The notes under the pieces: generated by a model
What the model saw: only the letters and a program-made list of their open reading frames with translations
What the model was told of the DNA's origin: nothing
Databases searched by the model: none
Translations under genes and position numbers: made by a program
Origin: Streptomyces sp. NBC_00078
GTDB lineage: Bacteria > Actinomycetota > Actinomycetes > Streptomycetales > Streptomycetaceae
Reading direction: 5' to 3'
DNA length: 64,000 bases
Assembly (NCBI RefSeq): GCF_026343335.1
Contig: NZ_JAPELX010000001.1
Location: 310,001 to 374,000, forward strand
Shown: positions 33,586 to 41,236 of the stretch, piece after piece
Numbering within the stretch: the first letter of the stretch is position 1
Layout of the letters: the number at the start of each line of letters is the position of its first letter

Positions 33586-34416
33586 TTGACGGAGAACCCG
33601 GCAGTCACCGAAGATCCGGCGGCGGCGCTGCGCAGACGCATCGACACGGTGCGCCCGCACACGGCCCGGATCTGGAACTACTGGCTCGGCGGCGGCGACT
33701 ACTACGAGGTCGACCGGGTGGCCGGCGACCGGATCCGCGAACTGCATCCGGCCATCGGCGAGTACGCCCGTGCCGACCGACTCTTCCTGGGACGCGCCGT
33801 GCGTCATCTGGTGGCCGACGCGGGGATCCGGCAGTTCCTCGACATAGGCACCGGCCTGCCCACCGCCGACAACACGCACGAGGTCGCCCAGCGTCTGGCC
33901 CCGGACGCGCGGATCGTGTACGTCGACAACGACCCGCTCGTCCTGGCCCATGCCCGCGCGCTGCTCACCAGTTCGCCCCAGGGCCGCACCGATCATCTGG
34001 ACGAGGACGTGCGCAACGTCGAGTCGATCCTGGAGCGAGCGGCCGACAGCCTGGACTTCACACAGCCGGTGGCTCTGATGCTGCTAGGAGTGATCATCTT
34101 CCTCCGCGACGACGAGGACCCGTACGGTGTCGTGCGGCGGTTCATGGAGGCGCTGCCGTCCGGCAGCCATCTCGTCCTGTCCCACACCATCTCCGGCCCG
34201 GGGCTGCCCGAGGTGGACGCGGCGGTCCGGTTCTGGAACGAGCACGGCACCCCGGCGCTGACCCAGCGCACCCCCGAGGCGGTGGCCCGCTTCTTCGACG
34301 GCCTGGAGCTGCTGGACCCGGGCGTGGTCTCCTGCTCGCGCTGGCGTCCCGAGCGGACGCCCGGGGGCGGACCGCGGGAAGTGGCCATGTACGGCGGGGT
34401 GGGCCGCAAGAGCTGA
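33586..34416 (+). CDS. DUF574 S-adenosylmethionine-dependent methyltransferase
   Basis: 276 residues from TTG at 33586, with GGAGCAG about 6 bases upstream; longer frames upstream overlap the divergent promoter. The Streptomyces-abundant DUF574 pattern is present: RPHTARIWNYWLGGGDYYEVDRVAGD, FLGRAVRHLVADAGIRQFLDIGTGLPT (SAM-binding), ARIVYVDNDPLVLAHARALL and ALMLLGVIIFL. The actinomycete genomes carry many copies, sometimes regulatory or in secondary metabolism; the acceptor is not known. It stands alone between a PLP lyase gene and a protease gene. Confidence 0.88.
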   Translation: MTENPAVTEDPAAALRRRIDTVRPHTARIWNYWLGGGDYYEVDRVAGDRIRELHPAIGEYARADRLFLGRAVRHLVADAGIRQFLDIGTGLPTADNTHEVAQRLAPDARIVYVDNDPLVLAHARALLTSSPQGRTDHLDEDVRNVESILERAADSLDFTQPVALMLLGVIIFLRDDEDPYGVVRRFMEALPSGSHLVLSHTISGPGLPEVDAAVRFWNEHGTPALTQRTPEAVARFFDGLELLDPGVVSCSRWRPERTPGGGPREVAMYGGVGRKS

Positions 34417-34493
34417 GAAGATCACCCGGGCGCTGAACGCGATCGTCTGATGCCACGTATGGAGATGAGGGCACTCAACGACCGGAGGGCCCC

Positions 34494-35912
34494 GTGGCGT
34501 TGACGCCGCGCGTTCGGGTTCGGGAGCCATGCATGAGGCACGCACGACGACGGATCGTCCGGCGAGTGACGCGGCTGGCGGCCGTCGGCGGACTCCTCCT
34601 GGGAGGAGCGATGGTGACGCAGGCCGCCATGGCGAGCGAACCGTCGGCTACCTCCGCGCTCCCGCTCAGCGACTCGGGGACGTCGGACAACCCTGGTGCC
34701 GCGCTCGTGTCCAGGCTCGGCACGGCCCGTACGGCAGGCACCTGGATCGGCACCGACGGACGTCCGGTCGTCGCGGTGACCGACGCGAAGGCTGCGGCCG
34801 AGGTCGAGCGCGCGGGGGTCGCGTCGAAGATGGTCGGCCACAGCATGAACGAGCTGAGGGCGGCCGCGGCGACGCTGCGTTCGGCGCCCCGGGTCGCCGG
34901 TACGGCGTGGGTCATGGACTACCGGACGAACAAGGTGGTGGTGCAGGCCGACAGCACCGTCTCGTCCACCGACTGGTCGGGGATGACCAAGGTGGCGACC
35001 GGCATCGGCAGTTATGTCCGCATGGAGCGCGCCCAGGGCGAGTTCACCACCCGGCTCAACGGGGCGTCGCCGATCCTGTCGACCGGCGGGCGCTGCTCGG
35101 CGGGTTTCAACGTGACGAACGGCAAGAGCGACTTCATCCTCACCGCCGGCCACTGCGGGCCGACGGGGTCCATCTGGTTCGCCGACAGCCAGGGCAACCA
35201 GCAGCTGGGCAGGACGGTCCAGCAGAACTTCCCCGGCAGCGACTTCTCGCTGGTCCAGTACGCGAACGGCACGGCGGGCAACGGAGCCGACATCGTGGCC
35301 ATCGGCAAGGGCAACGGTGTGCGCATCACCGGCGTCGCCGACCCGGCCGTCGGGCAGCGGGTGTTCCGCAGCGGCAGCACCAGCGGACTGCACGACGGCG
35401 AGGTGAAGGGGCTCGACGCCACGGTCAACTACCCGGAGGGCACCGTCACCGGCCTCATCGAGACGAATGTGTGCGCCGAACCCGGGGACAGCGGCGGCCC
35501 GTTGTTCTCCGACGGCATCGCACTGGGCGTGACCTCGGGCGGCAGCGGCGACTGCACCTCGGGCGGCACGACGTTCTTCCAGCCGGTGACGAAGGCGATG
35601 CAGGCGCTCGGCGTCCAGATGATCGTGTCGAAGCAGGCCGCCGGGCAGGGCGCCGCGCCGTCGCCCGCGCCGTCCACCTCTGCCACGCACAGCGCGATCG
35701 CTCCCGGAGCCACCTCCCCCGGCTCCTCGGCCCCCACGACGGGTGCCGCGAACGGTGAGACGCTGCTGGCCCGGCTCGCGGACCCCAAGAACGTCGGCCC
35801 CGGCATGCTGGTCATCGGGGGCAGCCTGCTCGCGCTGGTGGCCACCCGTTACATCCGCGCCGAGCAGGATCGCAAGGAATACCGGCGCTACTACTCGGCG
35901 CGCTGGAGCTGA
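34494..35912 (+). CDS. Streptogrisin-like serine protease with C-terminal membrane anchor
   Basis: 472 residues from GTG at 34494 with CGGAGG upstream; ATG at 34533 is an alternative. A basic signal region with a hydrophobic core precedes an alpha-lytic-type propeptide (ELRAAAATLRSA, GTAWVMDYRTNKVVVQADSTVS). The chymotrypsin-fold triad is visible: FILTAGHC (His about 218), FPGSDFSLVQY (Asp about 250), CAEPGDSGGPLF (Ser about 332), with paired Cys. After the protease come a Ser/Pro/Thr-rich linker and a membrane segment GMLVIGGSLLALVATRYI followed by a basic tail. Secreted streptogrisins lack this anchor, so the enzyme probably stays on the cell surface. Confidence 0.9.
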   Translation: MALTPRVRVREPCMRHARRRIVRRVTRLAAVGGLLLGGAMVTQAAMASEPSATSALPLSDSGTSDNPGAALVSRLGTARTAGTWIGTDGRPVVAVTDAKAAAEVERAGVASKMVGHSMNELRAAAATLRSAPRVAGTAWVMDYRTNKVVVQADSTVSSTDWSGMTKVATGIGSYVRMERAQGEFTTRLNGASPILSTGGRCSAGFNVTNGKSDFILTAGHCGPTGSIWFADSQGNQQLGRTVQQNFPGSDFSLVQYANGTAGNGADIVAIGKGNGVRITGVADPAVGQRVFRSGSTSGLHDGEVKGLDATVNYPEGTVTGLIETNVCAEPGDSGGPLFSDGIALGVTSGGSGDCTSGGTTFFQPVTKAMQALGVQMIVSKQAAGQGAAPSPAPSTSATHSAIAPGATSPGSSAPTTGAANGETLLARLADPKNVGPGMLVIGGSLLALVATRYIRAEQDRKEYRRYYSARWS

Positions 35913-35916
35913 CCGG

Positions 35917-36324
35917 TCAGCCGAGCGTCAGCAGGACGGTGGCGGCCGCGGCGCCCAGTAGCCCGGCCGTCTGCCGCCGGGTGACCCGTTCGTGCAGGAG
36001 GGCCAGGCCGAGGACGACGGGCAGGGCAGAGGGAGGACCACGGCGACGGCGAGCAACTGCCGCTGGGCGGCGAGCAGACCAAGGACCAGGCCGAGCGCGG
36101 CCACGGCCCCGGCCATCAGCGCCTGGGCGATGAGGCGTCCCGGCAGCCTCAGGACGGACGGCGTCCGCGGGCACGAGAAAGGCGGCGGCGCCGGCGAGCA
36201 GCAGGCCGCCCAGTTGGCCGAGGAAGGTGGTCGCGGCGAAGGTGCCGCAGCGGGACGGCAGCCCATCGGTGAAGTCGACAATGGCGTAGCGGACAGCCGA
36301 GGTCAGTGCGAGGAGAGGGCCCAT
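35917..36324 (-). pseudogene. Broken EamA/DMT-type transporter gene
   Basis: The N-terminal part in one frame (MGPLLALTSAVRYAIVDF...GLLLAGAAAFLVP, 36324 to about 36155) is continued in a second frame (RLIAQALMAGAVAALGLVLGLLAAQR, about 36149-36026), and the end returns to the first (ALPVVLGLALLHERVTRRQTAGLLGAAAATVLLTLG, about 36024-35917). LLHERVTRRQTAGLLGAAAATVLL is the characteristic last helix pair of EamA transporters. The joined product would be about 135 residues, half the usual 290. At least two frameshifts and a truncation are needed, so it is inactive unless the sequence has errors. Confidence 0.72.
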
Positions 36325-36380
36325 TCGGTGTGGGATGCCCCGGTCCGGGGCTCCGATGCGCGGTGGGCCTCAGCTGATGC

Positions 36381-36566
36381 TCAGGCCGCTCGCGCCGGCT
36401 GAGGGGCCGCGGCGGCCCACTCCAGGACGAGACGCTGGTATTCCTCGCGCTGCTCGCCGCTCAGTGTCCCGCCCGACCGGTGCCACAGGGCCCGGATCTC
36501 CTCGTTGACCTCGTCTGCCGAGCGATCGGAGGCGGGTTCAACAGTGGTGGACATGGTGTGAAGCAT
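36381..36566 (-). CDS. Small charged protein of unknown function
   Basis: 61 residues from ATG at 36566, with GGAG 5 bases upstream; a second ATG at 36554 would give 57. It is acidic and helical (SADEVNEEIRALWHRSGGTLSGEQREEYQRLVLEWAAA), without membrane segments. I do not recognise it, though similar short proteins are frequent in Streptomyces. The upstream region contains an AT-rich stretch that may hold its promoter. Confidence 0.6.
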   Translation of the reverse strand: MLHTMSTTVEPASDRSADEVNEEIRALWHRSGGTLSGEQREEYQRLVLEWAAAAPQPARAA

Positions 36567-36676
36567 ACGGCTCCGCAGGTGAAGGCGTTGTGAGTAAGGC
36601 CGAACAAAATGGACATATCAGACCGTTCGGGGCCGTGTTACTGATCACGTCTGTCCGACAAGGCCGGCTGTCGGGT

Positions 36677-37837
36677 TCACGCCTCAGCCGCTCCCAGCAC
36701 CAGCACCTGGATCGCCAGGACGGCGGCGCCGCGGGCCCAGTCGTGGAAGTCGGAGACCTTGGTCTCCAGGGGGACCGGGGCGGCCATCGGATGCCGCTGG
36801 ACGGTGATCGCCTCCCGCACCGTGTCTCCGGCCACATCCATCAGGCCGACGCCCTCGCCTGCGAGCAGGATCTTCTGCGGCATCGCGAAGTTGGCGATCT
36901 GGGCGACAAGAGTGCCGAGAGCACGTGCCGCCTCGTCGATGACGCGGGCGGACATGGGTTCGCCGGCGGCGGCGAGGCCGAGGATCTCCTCGTACGTCCG
37001 GTCGCGGCCGGTGGCGGCGCGGACCTGGTAGCGGATGCTGGAGCTGGTCAGCAGCGAGACGGCGCTGCCGCGCTCGCCGTCGGGGGTGAGCGGCCCGTTG
37101 GGGTTGATGATCCAGTGACGGCCGAATCCGCGGTCCTCCTCGGCGCAGGACACCCGCCTGCCGCCCAGGACGAGCCCGTAGCCGATGCCGGCGCCGATGG
37201 TGAGGACGACGAAGCGGTCCAGGCCTCGGCCGGCCCCGAACCAGGTCTCGGCCTCGGCCAGGGCGGCGACGTCGTTCTCCACGACGACGGGCAGTCCCGT
37301 GCGCTCCCCGACCAGGCCGGCCAGCGGCACGTCCCGCCAGTCCAGGAACGGTGACTCCCCCACCACGGCACGGTCCTCGACCCGACCGCCCACGCCGATG
37401 CCGATGCCCGCGAGGCGCGGGTGGGTGCGGGCGAGTTCGCCCGTCATCTCCGCGAGCAGGTCGGCGACCTCGGCCGGGTCATGGGTGGCGAGCGGGCGGT
37501 CGTGGCGCGCGACGATGTCGCTCCTGAGGGTGGTGACGACGCCGTAGACCTTGTCCTCGGTGATCTTGAAGCCGATGAAGGAGCGGGACTCGGCGACGAC
37601 GGCCAGGGGCTGCGAGGGGCGCCCCTGGCGCACCTCGGCCGGGGATCCGGCCTCGGCGGTCTCGATCAGCAGGCCCGACTCGATCAGCGGCTTGGTCAGC
37701 CGGGTGAGACTGCCGGCGGAGAGGTCGAGCCTCCGGGCGAGTTCGGTGCGCGACAGCGGGCCGTGGACCAGTACCTCGATCGCCACCGAGCGCTCACCGG
37801 GGCTCAGCGGAAGCCAGCTGGCGGCAACTGTGGTCAT
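36677..37837 (-). CDS. ROK-family transcriptional regulator
   Basis: 386 residues from ATG at 37837. A MarR-like winged helix (GPLSRTELARRLDLSAGSLTRLTKPLIESGLLIE, about 27-60) precedes a ROK domain (GIGIGVGGRVEDRAVVGES, VVENDVAALAEAETWFG, LTIGAGIGYGLVLGGRRVSC). The hallmark GHxxxxxxG zinc region appears as GRHWIINPNG without the Cys cluster, which suggests a regulator and not a kinase. It is divergent from a Gfo/Idh/MocA oxidoreductase, with TTTCA-CCA-TGAAA and similar AT-rich boxes in the intergenic region. It probably controls that gene in response to a sugar. Confidence 0.88.
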   Translation of the reverse strand: MTTVAASWLPLSPGERSVAIEVLVHGPLSRTELARRLDLSAGSLTRLTKPLIESGLLIETAEAGSPAEVRQGRPSQPLAVVAESRSFIGFKITEDKVYGVVTTLRSDIVARHDRPLATHDPAEVADLLAEMTGELARTHPRLAGIGIGVGGRVEDRAVVGESPFLDWRDVPLAGLVGERTGLPVVVENDVAALAEAETWFGAGRGLDRFVVLTIGAGIGYGLVLGGRRVSCAEEDRGFGRHWIINPNGPLTPDGERGSAVSLLTSSSIRYQVRAATGRDRTYEEILGLAAAGEPMSARVIDEAARALGTLVAQIANFAMPQKILLAGEGVGLMDVAGDTVREAITVQRHPMAAPVPLETKVSDFHDWARGAAVLAIQVLVLGAAEA

Positions 37838-37859
37838 GAAGGCCAGACTCCCACATGAT

Positions 37860-37963
37860 TTCTTTCACCATGAAAACAACCAGCCCAGAATAGCGCGCCT
37901 CACGCCGCCGGAAAAGAAGCGGCGCAGGGCCTTGACGCCTGGATTCTTTCGCACCAAAAGTAA
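37860..37963. promoter_or_regulatory. Paired AT-rich boxes between ROK gene and oxidoreductase
   Basis: TTTCA-CCA-TGAAA (37863-37875) is a short inverted repeat 26 bp upstream of the ROK start. TTCTTTC (37860-37866) followed by a run of A recurs at 37944-37950, 84 bp away, as TTCTTTCGCACCAAAAG. TTGACG lies at 37932-37937 on the rightward side. The two boxes suit ROK operators controlling both directions. Confidence 0.45.
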
Positions 37964-37969
37964 GTGGCC

Positions 37970-38053
37970 ATGCAGGACATCCACGGCAACGGCAGATCCG
38001 CGACCAGCCTGAACCAGACCAACCGCCAGATCAACCTGATTCTCGACCAGTGA
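37970..38053 (+). CDS. Candidate 27-residue leader peptide
   Basis: ATG at 37970 opens a 27-codon frame ending in TGA at 38053; 24 of 26 sense codons after the ATG end in G or C. The peptide begins MQDIHGNGRSATSLNQTN and is rich in Asn, Gln and Ser. Its stop overlaps a GTG (38050) that is in frame with the oxidoreductase, giving a GTGA junction. No strong ribosome-binding site is seen. It could be a translated leader of the oxidoreductase gene, or the 3' end of a lost gene. Confidence 0.4.
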   Translation: MQDIHGNGRSATSLNQTNRQINLILDQ

Positions 38054-38079
38054 CTCGACTGATGAAGGGCATGCCTTCC

Positions 38080-39282
38080 ATGACGTTCTCCCTCGGCATC
38101 GTCGGTGCCGGCCAGTTCTCCGGCCAGTTCGCCAAGCTGTTCCTGGCCCATCCCGGCGTGAGCGATGTCCACGTCACCGACATCCTGCCGGAACGGGCCG
38201 AGCAGCTCGCCGCCGCCGAAGGCCTCACCGGCACCTTCCCGTCGTACGAGGCGATGCTGGAGTCGACGGCGGTCGACGCGGTCGCGGTCTTCACCCAGCG
38301 CTGGACGCACGGGCCGCTGGTCCTCCAGGGCCTGAACGCGGGCAAGCACGTGTACTCCGCTGTCCCCATGGCGATCTCCACGGAGGAGATCGCGGCGATC
38401 ATCGACGCGGTCAAGGCGACCGGACTGACCTACATGATGGGCGAGACCAGCCAGTACAACCCGGCGACCGTGCACGCCCGCAACCAGATCGCGGAGGGTG
38501 CCTTCGGGCGGATCTTCTACGCCGAGGGCGACTACGTCCACGACATGGACCTGGGGTTCTACGAGGCGTACCAGTACAGCGGCGGCGAGAACTGGAAGGC
38601 GACCGCCAGCTATCCCCCGCTGCTCTACCCGACGCATTCGGTGGGCGGGGTGCTCGGCGCCTGGCAGACACACGCGGTGAGCGTGTCGGCGATCGGTGTC
38701 GTCGACGAGCGCGGCGACGGTGTCTTCGACAAGGACGTCAGCCAGTTCGGCAACGACTTCTCCAACGCGACCGCGCTGTTCGAGGTGGCGGGCGGCGGTT
38801 CGTTCCGTACGAACGAGTTCCGGCGGGTCGGCTACCCCTCGCACATCCGCGAATCCCGCTTCCGCTTCTTCGGCACCGACGCGAGCATGGAGCAGCTCGC
38901 GACGGTCGCGCTGTGGCAGGACAAGAAGGGCGTGCAGGACATCAGCGAGCTGCTGGAGCCCAAGCCCACCATGGCTCCTGACGACCCGTCACTCCAGCAC
39001 ATCGCGCCGGATCTGCGGGCCGCCTTCACCTCCGGTTCGGCGCCGGTGCACGACCGGGCCCGGCTGCCGCGGGAGTTCGACAACCTGCACAACGGGCACG
39101 AGGGCAGCCACCACTTCCTGGTCGACGACTTCGTGACCGCCGTGAACACGCGGTCGCTGCCGTCGGTGAACGCGTGGGTGGCCGCCCGCTACACCCTGCC
39201 GGGCATCGTCGCGCATGATTCGGCACGGCAGGGCGGGGCCAGGCTGGAGATCCCGGACTTCGGGGACGCGCCGGAGAGCTGA
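38080..39282 (+). CDS. Gfo/Idh/MocA-family oxidoreductase
   Basis: 400 residues from ATG at 38080 (MTFSLGIVGAGQFSGQFAKL); an in-frame GTG at 38050 gives ten more residues. The Rossmann start is followed by a substrate domain with GGENWKATASYPPLLYPTHSVGGVLG (catalytic His). The usual EKP motif is replaced by KHVYSAVPMAIS, so the conserved Lys is missing at that place, as in some sugar-degrading subfamilies. It likely acts on a sugar or polyol in the cytoplasm with NAD(P). The divergent ROK regulator probably controls it. No transporter accompanies it. Confidence 0.85.
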   Translation: MTFSLGIVGAGQFSGQFAKLFLAHPGVSDVHVTDILPERAEQLAAAEGLTGTFPSYEAMLESTAVDAVAVFTQRWTHGPLVLQGLNAGKHVYSAVPMAISTEEIAAIIDAVKATGLTYMMGETSQYNPATVHARNQIAEGAFGRIFYAEGDYVHDMDLGFYEAYQYSGGENWKATASYPPLLYPTHSVGGVLGAWQTHAVSVSAIGVVDERGDGVFDKDVSQFGNDFSNATALFEVAGGGSFRTNEFRRVGYPSHIRESRFRFFGTDASMEQLATVALWQDKKGVQDISELLEPKPTMAPDDPSLQHIAPDLRAAFTSGSAPVHDRARLPREFDNLHNGHEGSHHFLVDDFVTAVNTRSLPSVNAWVAARYTLPGIVAHDSARQGGARLEIPDFGDAPES

Positions 39283-39313
39283 GCCACCGGGCCGGGTGCC
39301 TGCGCGTGGCTCA
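39280..39313. terminator. Palindrome joining two convergent stop codons
   Basis: TGAGCCAC (39280-39287) and GTGGCTCA (39306-39313) are exact complements with an 18-base GC-rich loop. Each arm contains one stop codon, that of the oxidoreductase and that of the L,D-transpeptidase gene. The hairpin probably terminates both transcripts. Confidence 0.65.
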
Positions 39314-40009
39314 GGTGCCCGGCTTGCGGCCGTACACGAAGACGTCGTCGCCGGTCTTCAGCAGCGACCAGTACTTCTTGGCCGTGGCGGTGGTCATGTT
39401 GACGCAGCCGTGAGAGCCCGGCGGGTTCCACATGCTGAGGTTGACCGAGTGGAAGGCCTGGCCGCCGTCGAAGAACTGGCTGTAGGGCATCGGCACGTGG
39501 TAGAGGTTCGAGACGTGGTTCTTGTCCCGCCAGTAGATCTTCTTGAGGCCGGTGCGGGTCTCGTAGCCGTCGCGGCCGGTGCGGACCGGGACGGGGCCGT
39601 AGACGAGCCTGCTGCCGTCCTGGATCCAGCTGAGCTGGAGGGTGAGGTTCACGCAGGCGATGCGGCCCTTGTTCGTCGGGCACGCGCCGTTCCTGTTGGG
39701 GTTGTTCCCGACGGCCTTCTGCTTGTTCATGAGATCCATCACGCCCCAGGTGACGGACCCGGCGTAGCCGATGTTCGGCGTGATGCCGTGCTTGGTCTGA
39801 AAGGCCTTGATGGCCTTGCAGTCCGTGGCGGACTGCCTGCCGTCGACGGTCAGGCCGAGGAACTTCTCGACCTTCTTCTGGTAGGGCCCGGTCGACGTGG
39901 TGCAGCTCGTCGCCGCCTGTGCGGGCGCGGTGCCCAGTGCGAGTGCGAGCGGTGCCACCAGTCCGGTGATCCCGAGTGCGACGGCTCCCCGTCTGCGTAT
40001 GTCCCCCAT
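39311..40009 (-). CDS. Secreted L,D-transpeptidase (YkuD) with peptidoglycan-binding domain
   Basis: 232 residues from ATG at 40009. A Sec signal (AVALGITGLVAPLALALGTAPAQAA) ends near residue 33. A peptidoglycan-binding-like region follows (KKVEKFLGLTVDGRQSATDCKAIKAFQTKHGI). The YkuD catalytic part has YHVPMPYSQFFDGGQAFHS and SHGCVNMTTATAKKYW, with the nucleophile Cys in SHGCVN. Such enzymes make 3-3 crosslinks in peptidoglycan or attach proteins to it. The protein acts outside the membrane. It is convergent with the oxidoreductase and divergent from the SDR remnant's upstream region. Confidence 0.9.
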   Translation of the reverse strand: MGDIRRRGAVALGITGLVAPLALALGTAPAQAATSCTTSTGPYQKKVEKFLGLTVDGRQSATDCKAIKAFQTKHGITPNIGYAGSVTWGVMDLMNKQKAVGNNPNRNGACPTNKGRIACVNLTLQLSWIQDGSRLVYGPVPVRTGRDGYETRTGLKKIYWRDKNHVSNLYHVPMPYSQFFDGGQAFHSVNLSMWNPPGSHGCVNMTTATAKKYWSLLKTGDDVFVYGRKPGT

Positions 40010-40163
40010 GGCCGGCCTTGCCTTTCGTACGGAATGGTCGTCTGATCTGCGGTCTCTGCCACCTAGACCGACGTCCCGCGCGATCGGTTGCAAGGCTTCC
40101 TCACGATGCGACGAAACGGTGACATTCGCAGTGCCCCAGGTCACAGAGTGACGAGGTGCACCG

Positions 40164-40650
40164 CTAGGCGTCCCTCTCCTGTCGCGTCGCTCGGAGAAAT
40201 CCCGTGTTGACCGCGGTGAGGCCGCCGTCGACGGTGAGCGCGGTACCGGTGATCCAGGCCGCGTCGCGGGAGGCGAGAAAGGCGACGGCCGCGGCGACGT
40301 CGTCCGTCGCGGGTCCACGCCTCGTCCGGCCCGTCCTCGAAGAGCGGGGTGTCGGGGGTGCAGCTCGCCGCGCTGTTGACCAGGACGTCCAGCGAGCCGA
40401 AGGCCCCGACGGCGTGTGCGACGGCCGCCTCCGCGGAGGCGCGGTCCGCCACGTCGCACGCCAACGCCTCGGTCGCCAGGCCCTGTTCACGCAGGCGGGC
40501 AGCGGTCTTCTTGGCCTCGGGCGCGTCCATGTCGGTCACCAGCACCCGGGCCCTCTCCTCGGCGAGCCTCCGCGCCACGGCGGCGCCGATGCCGCGGGCG
40601 GCGCCGGTGACGAGGACGCCGTACCCTTCGAAGCGTTTGGTGTCAGCCAT
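40164..40650 (-). pseudogene. Internally deleted short-chain dehydrogenase gene
   Basis: From ATG at 40650 the first frame reads GVLVTGAARGIGAAVARRLAEERARVLVTDMD (cofactor motif) up to GSLDVLVNSAASCTPDTPLFEDGPDEAW near 40320. A second frame then gives DDVAAAVAFLASRDAAWITGTALTVDGGLTAVNTGF, the standard SDR C-terminus, ending at 40164. The roughly 90 residues between them, including the Ser and YxxxK catalytic residues, are absent. The product is thus about 155 residues with a frame change and no active site. It looks like a recent deletion, because both ends remain well preserved. Confidence 0.82.
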
Positions 40651-40699
40651 GGGCCGAACGTACTCCCCCCAAGATCTGCAGGGCGGATAGCGTGCGTCC

Positions 40700-41236
40700 A
40701 TGGCCGCGCTTGTGCAGCAACTCCCCGCGCTGACAGGTGTCGTGATCGGCGCCCTCGGCTCGTATCCGGCGGTCGTCCGGGGCGACCGGGCACGGTTCCG
40801 CCGCGAGCGGGTGGCCCGTCGGGAGGAACGGCGGTTCGCGGTGTACGCGGGCTGGGCCCAGGCGTTGAAGCAGCAGGTCACGCCGACCTACCGGGTGGCG
40901 GCGTACCTCGGCAACGATCCGCATCCGCATCCCCCGTCGCCGCAGGACGCGGAGCCGCTGCTCGCCGAGATCCGGACGGCCCGGGAGCCGCATGGAGAGG
41001 CCCTCGTCCTGCTGGGCAGCCCGAAGGCCGTGGAGCAGGCCCGGGAGTGGATCGTCACGGTGCTGGAGATGGAGCGATCCGTACGGGTGGGCACGCGGGA
41101 TCCCGCCGCCTGGCAGGGCCTGCTGGAGCGCCGGCGGGCCGGGCGCGAGGGCTACTACACCTCCGTACGCGACGATCTCGGGCTCACGCCCGGCCACTCC
41201 GCGCCGGCCGCTGCCGCCCGTGCCCCCTGCCTGATC
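40700..41236 (+). CDS. Unknown protein with no in-frame stop before the antisense SDR gene
   Basis: From ATG at 40700 the first 170 codons look genuine: an N-terminal hydrophobic segment (LPALTGVVIGALGSYPAVV), a basic stretch RARFRRERVARREERRF, and a helical body ending VRDDLGLTPGHSAP. I do not recognise the family. The frame then stays open until 42403 across the whole antisense SDR gene, which is not credible coding. The true end is probably near 41230, where another frame stops at 41234; a frameshift close to the end would explain it. The end coordinate is therefore an estimate. Confidence 0.5.
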
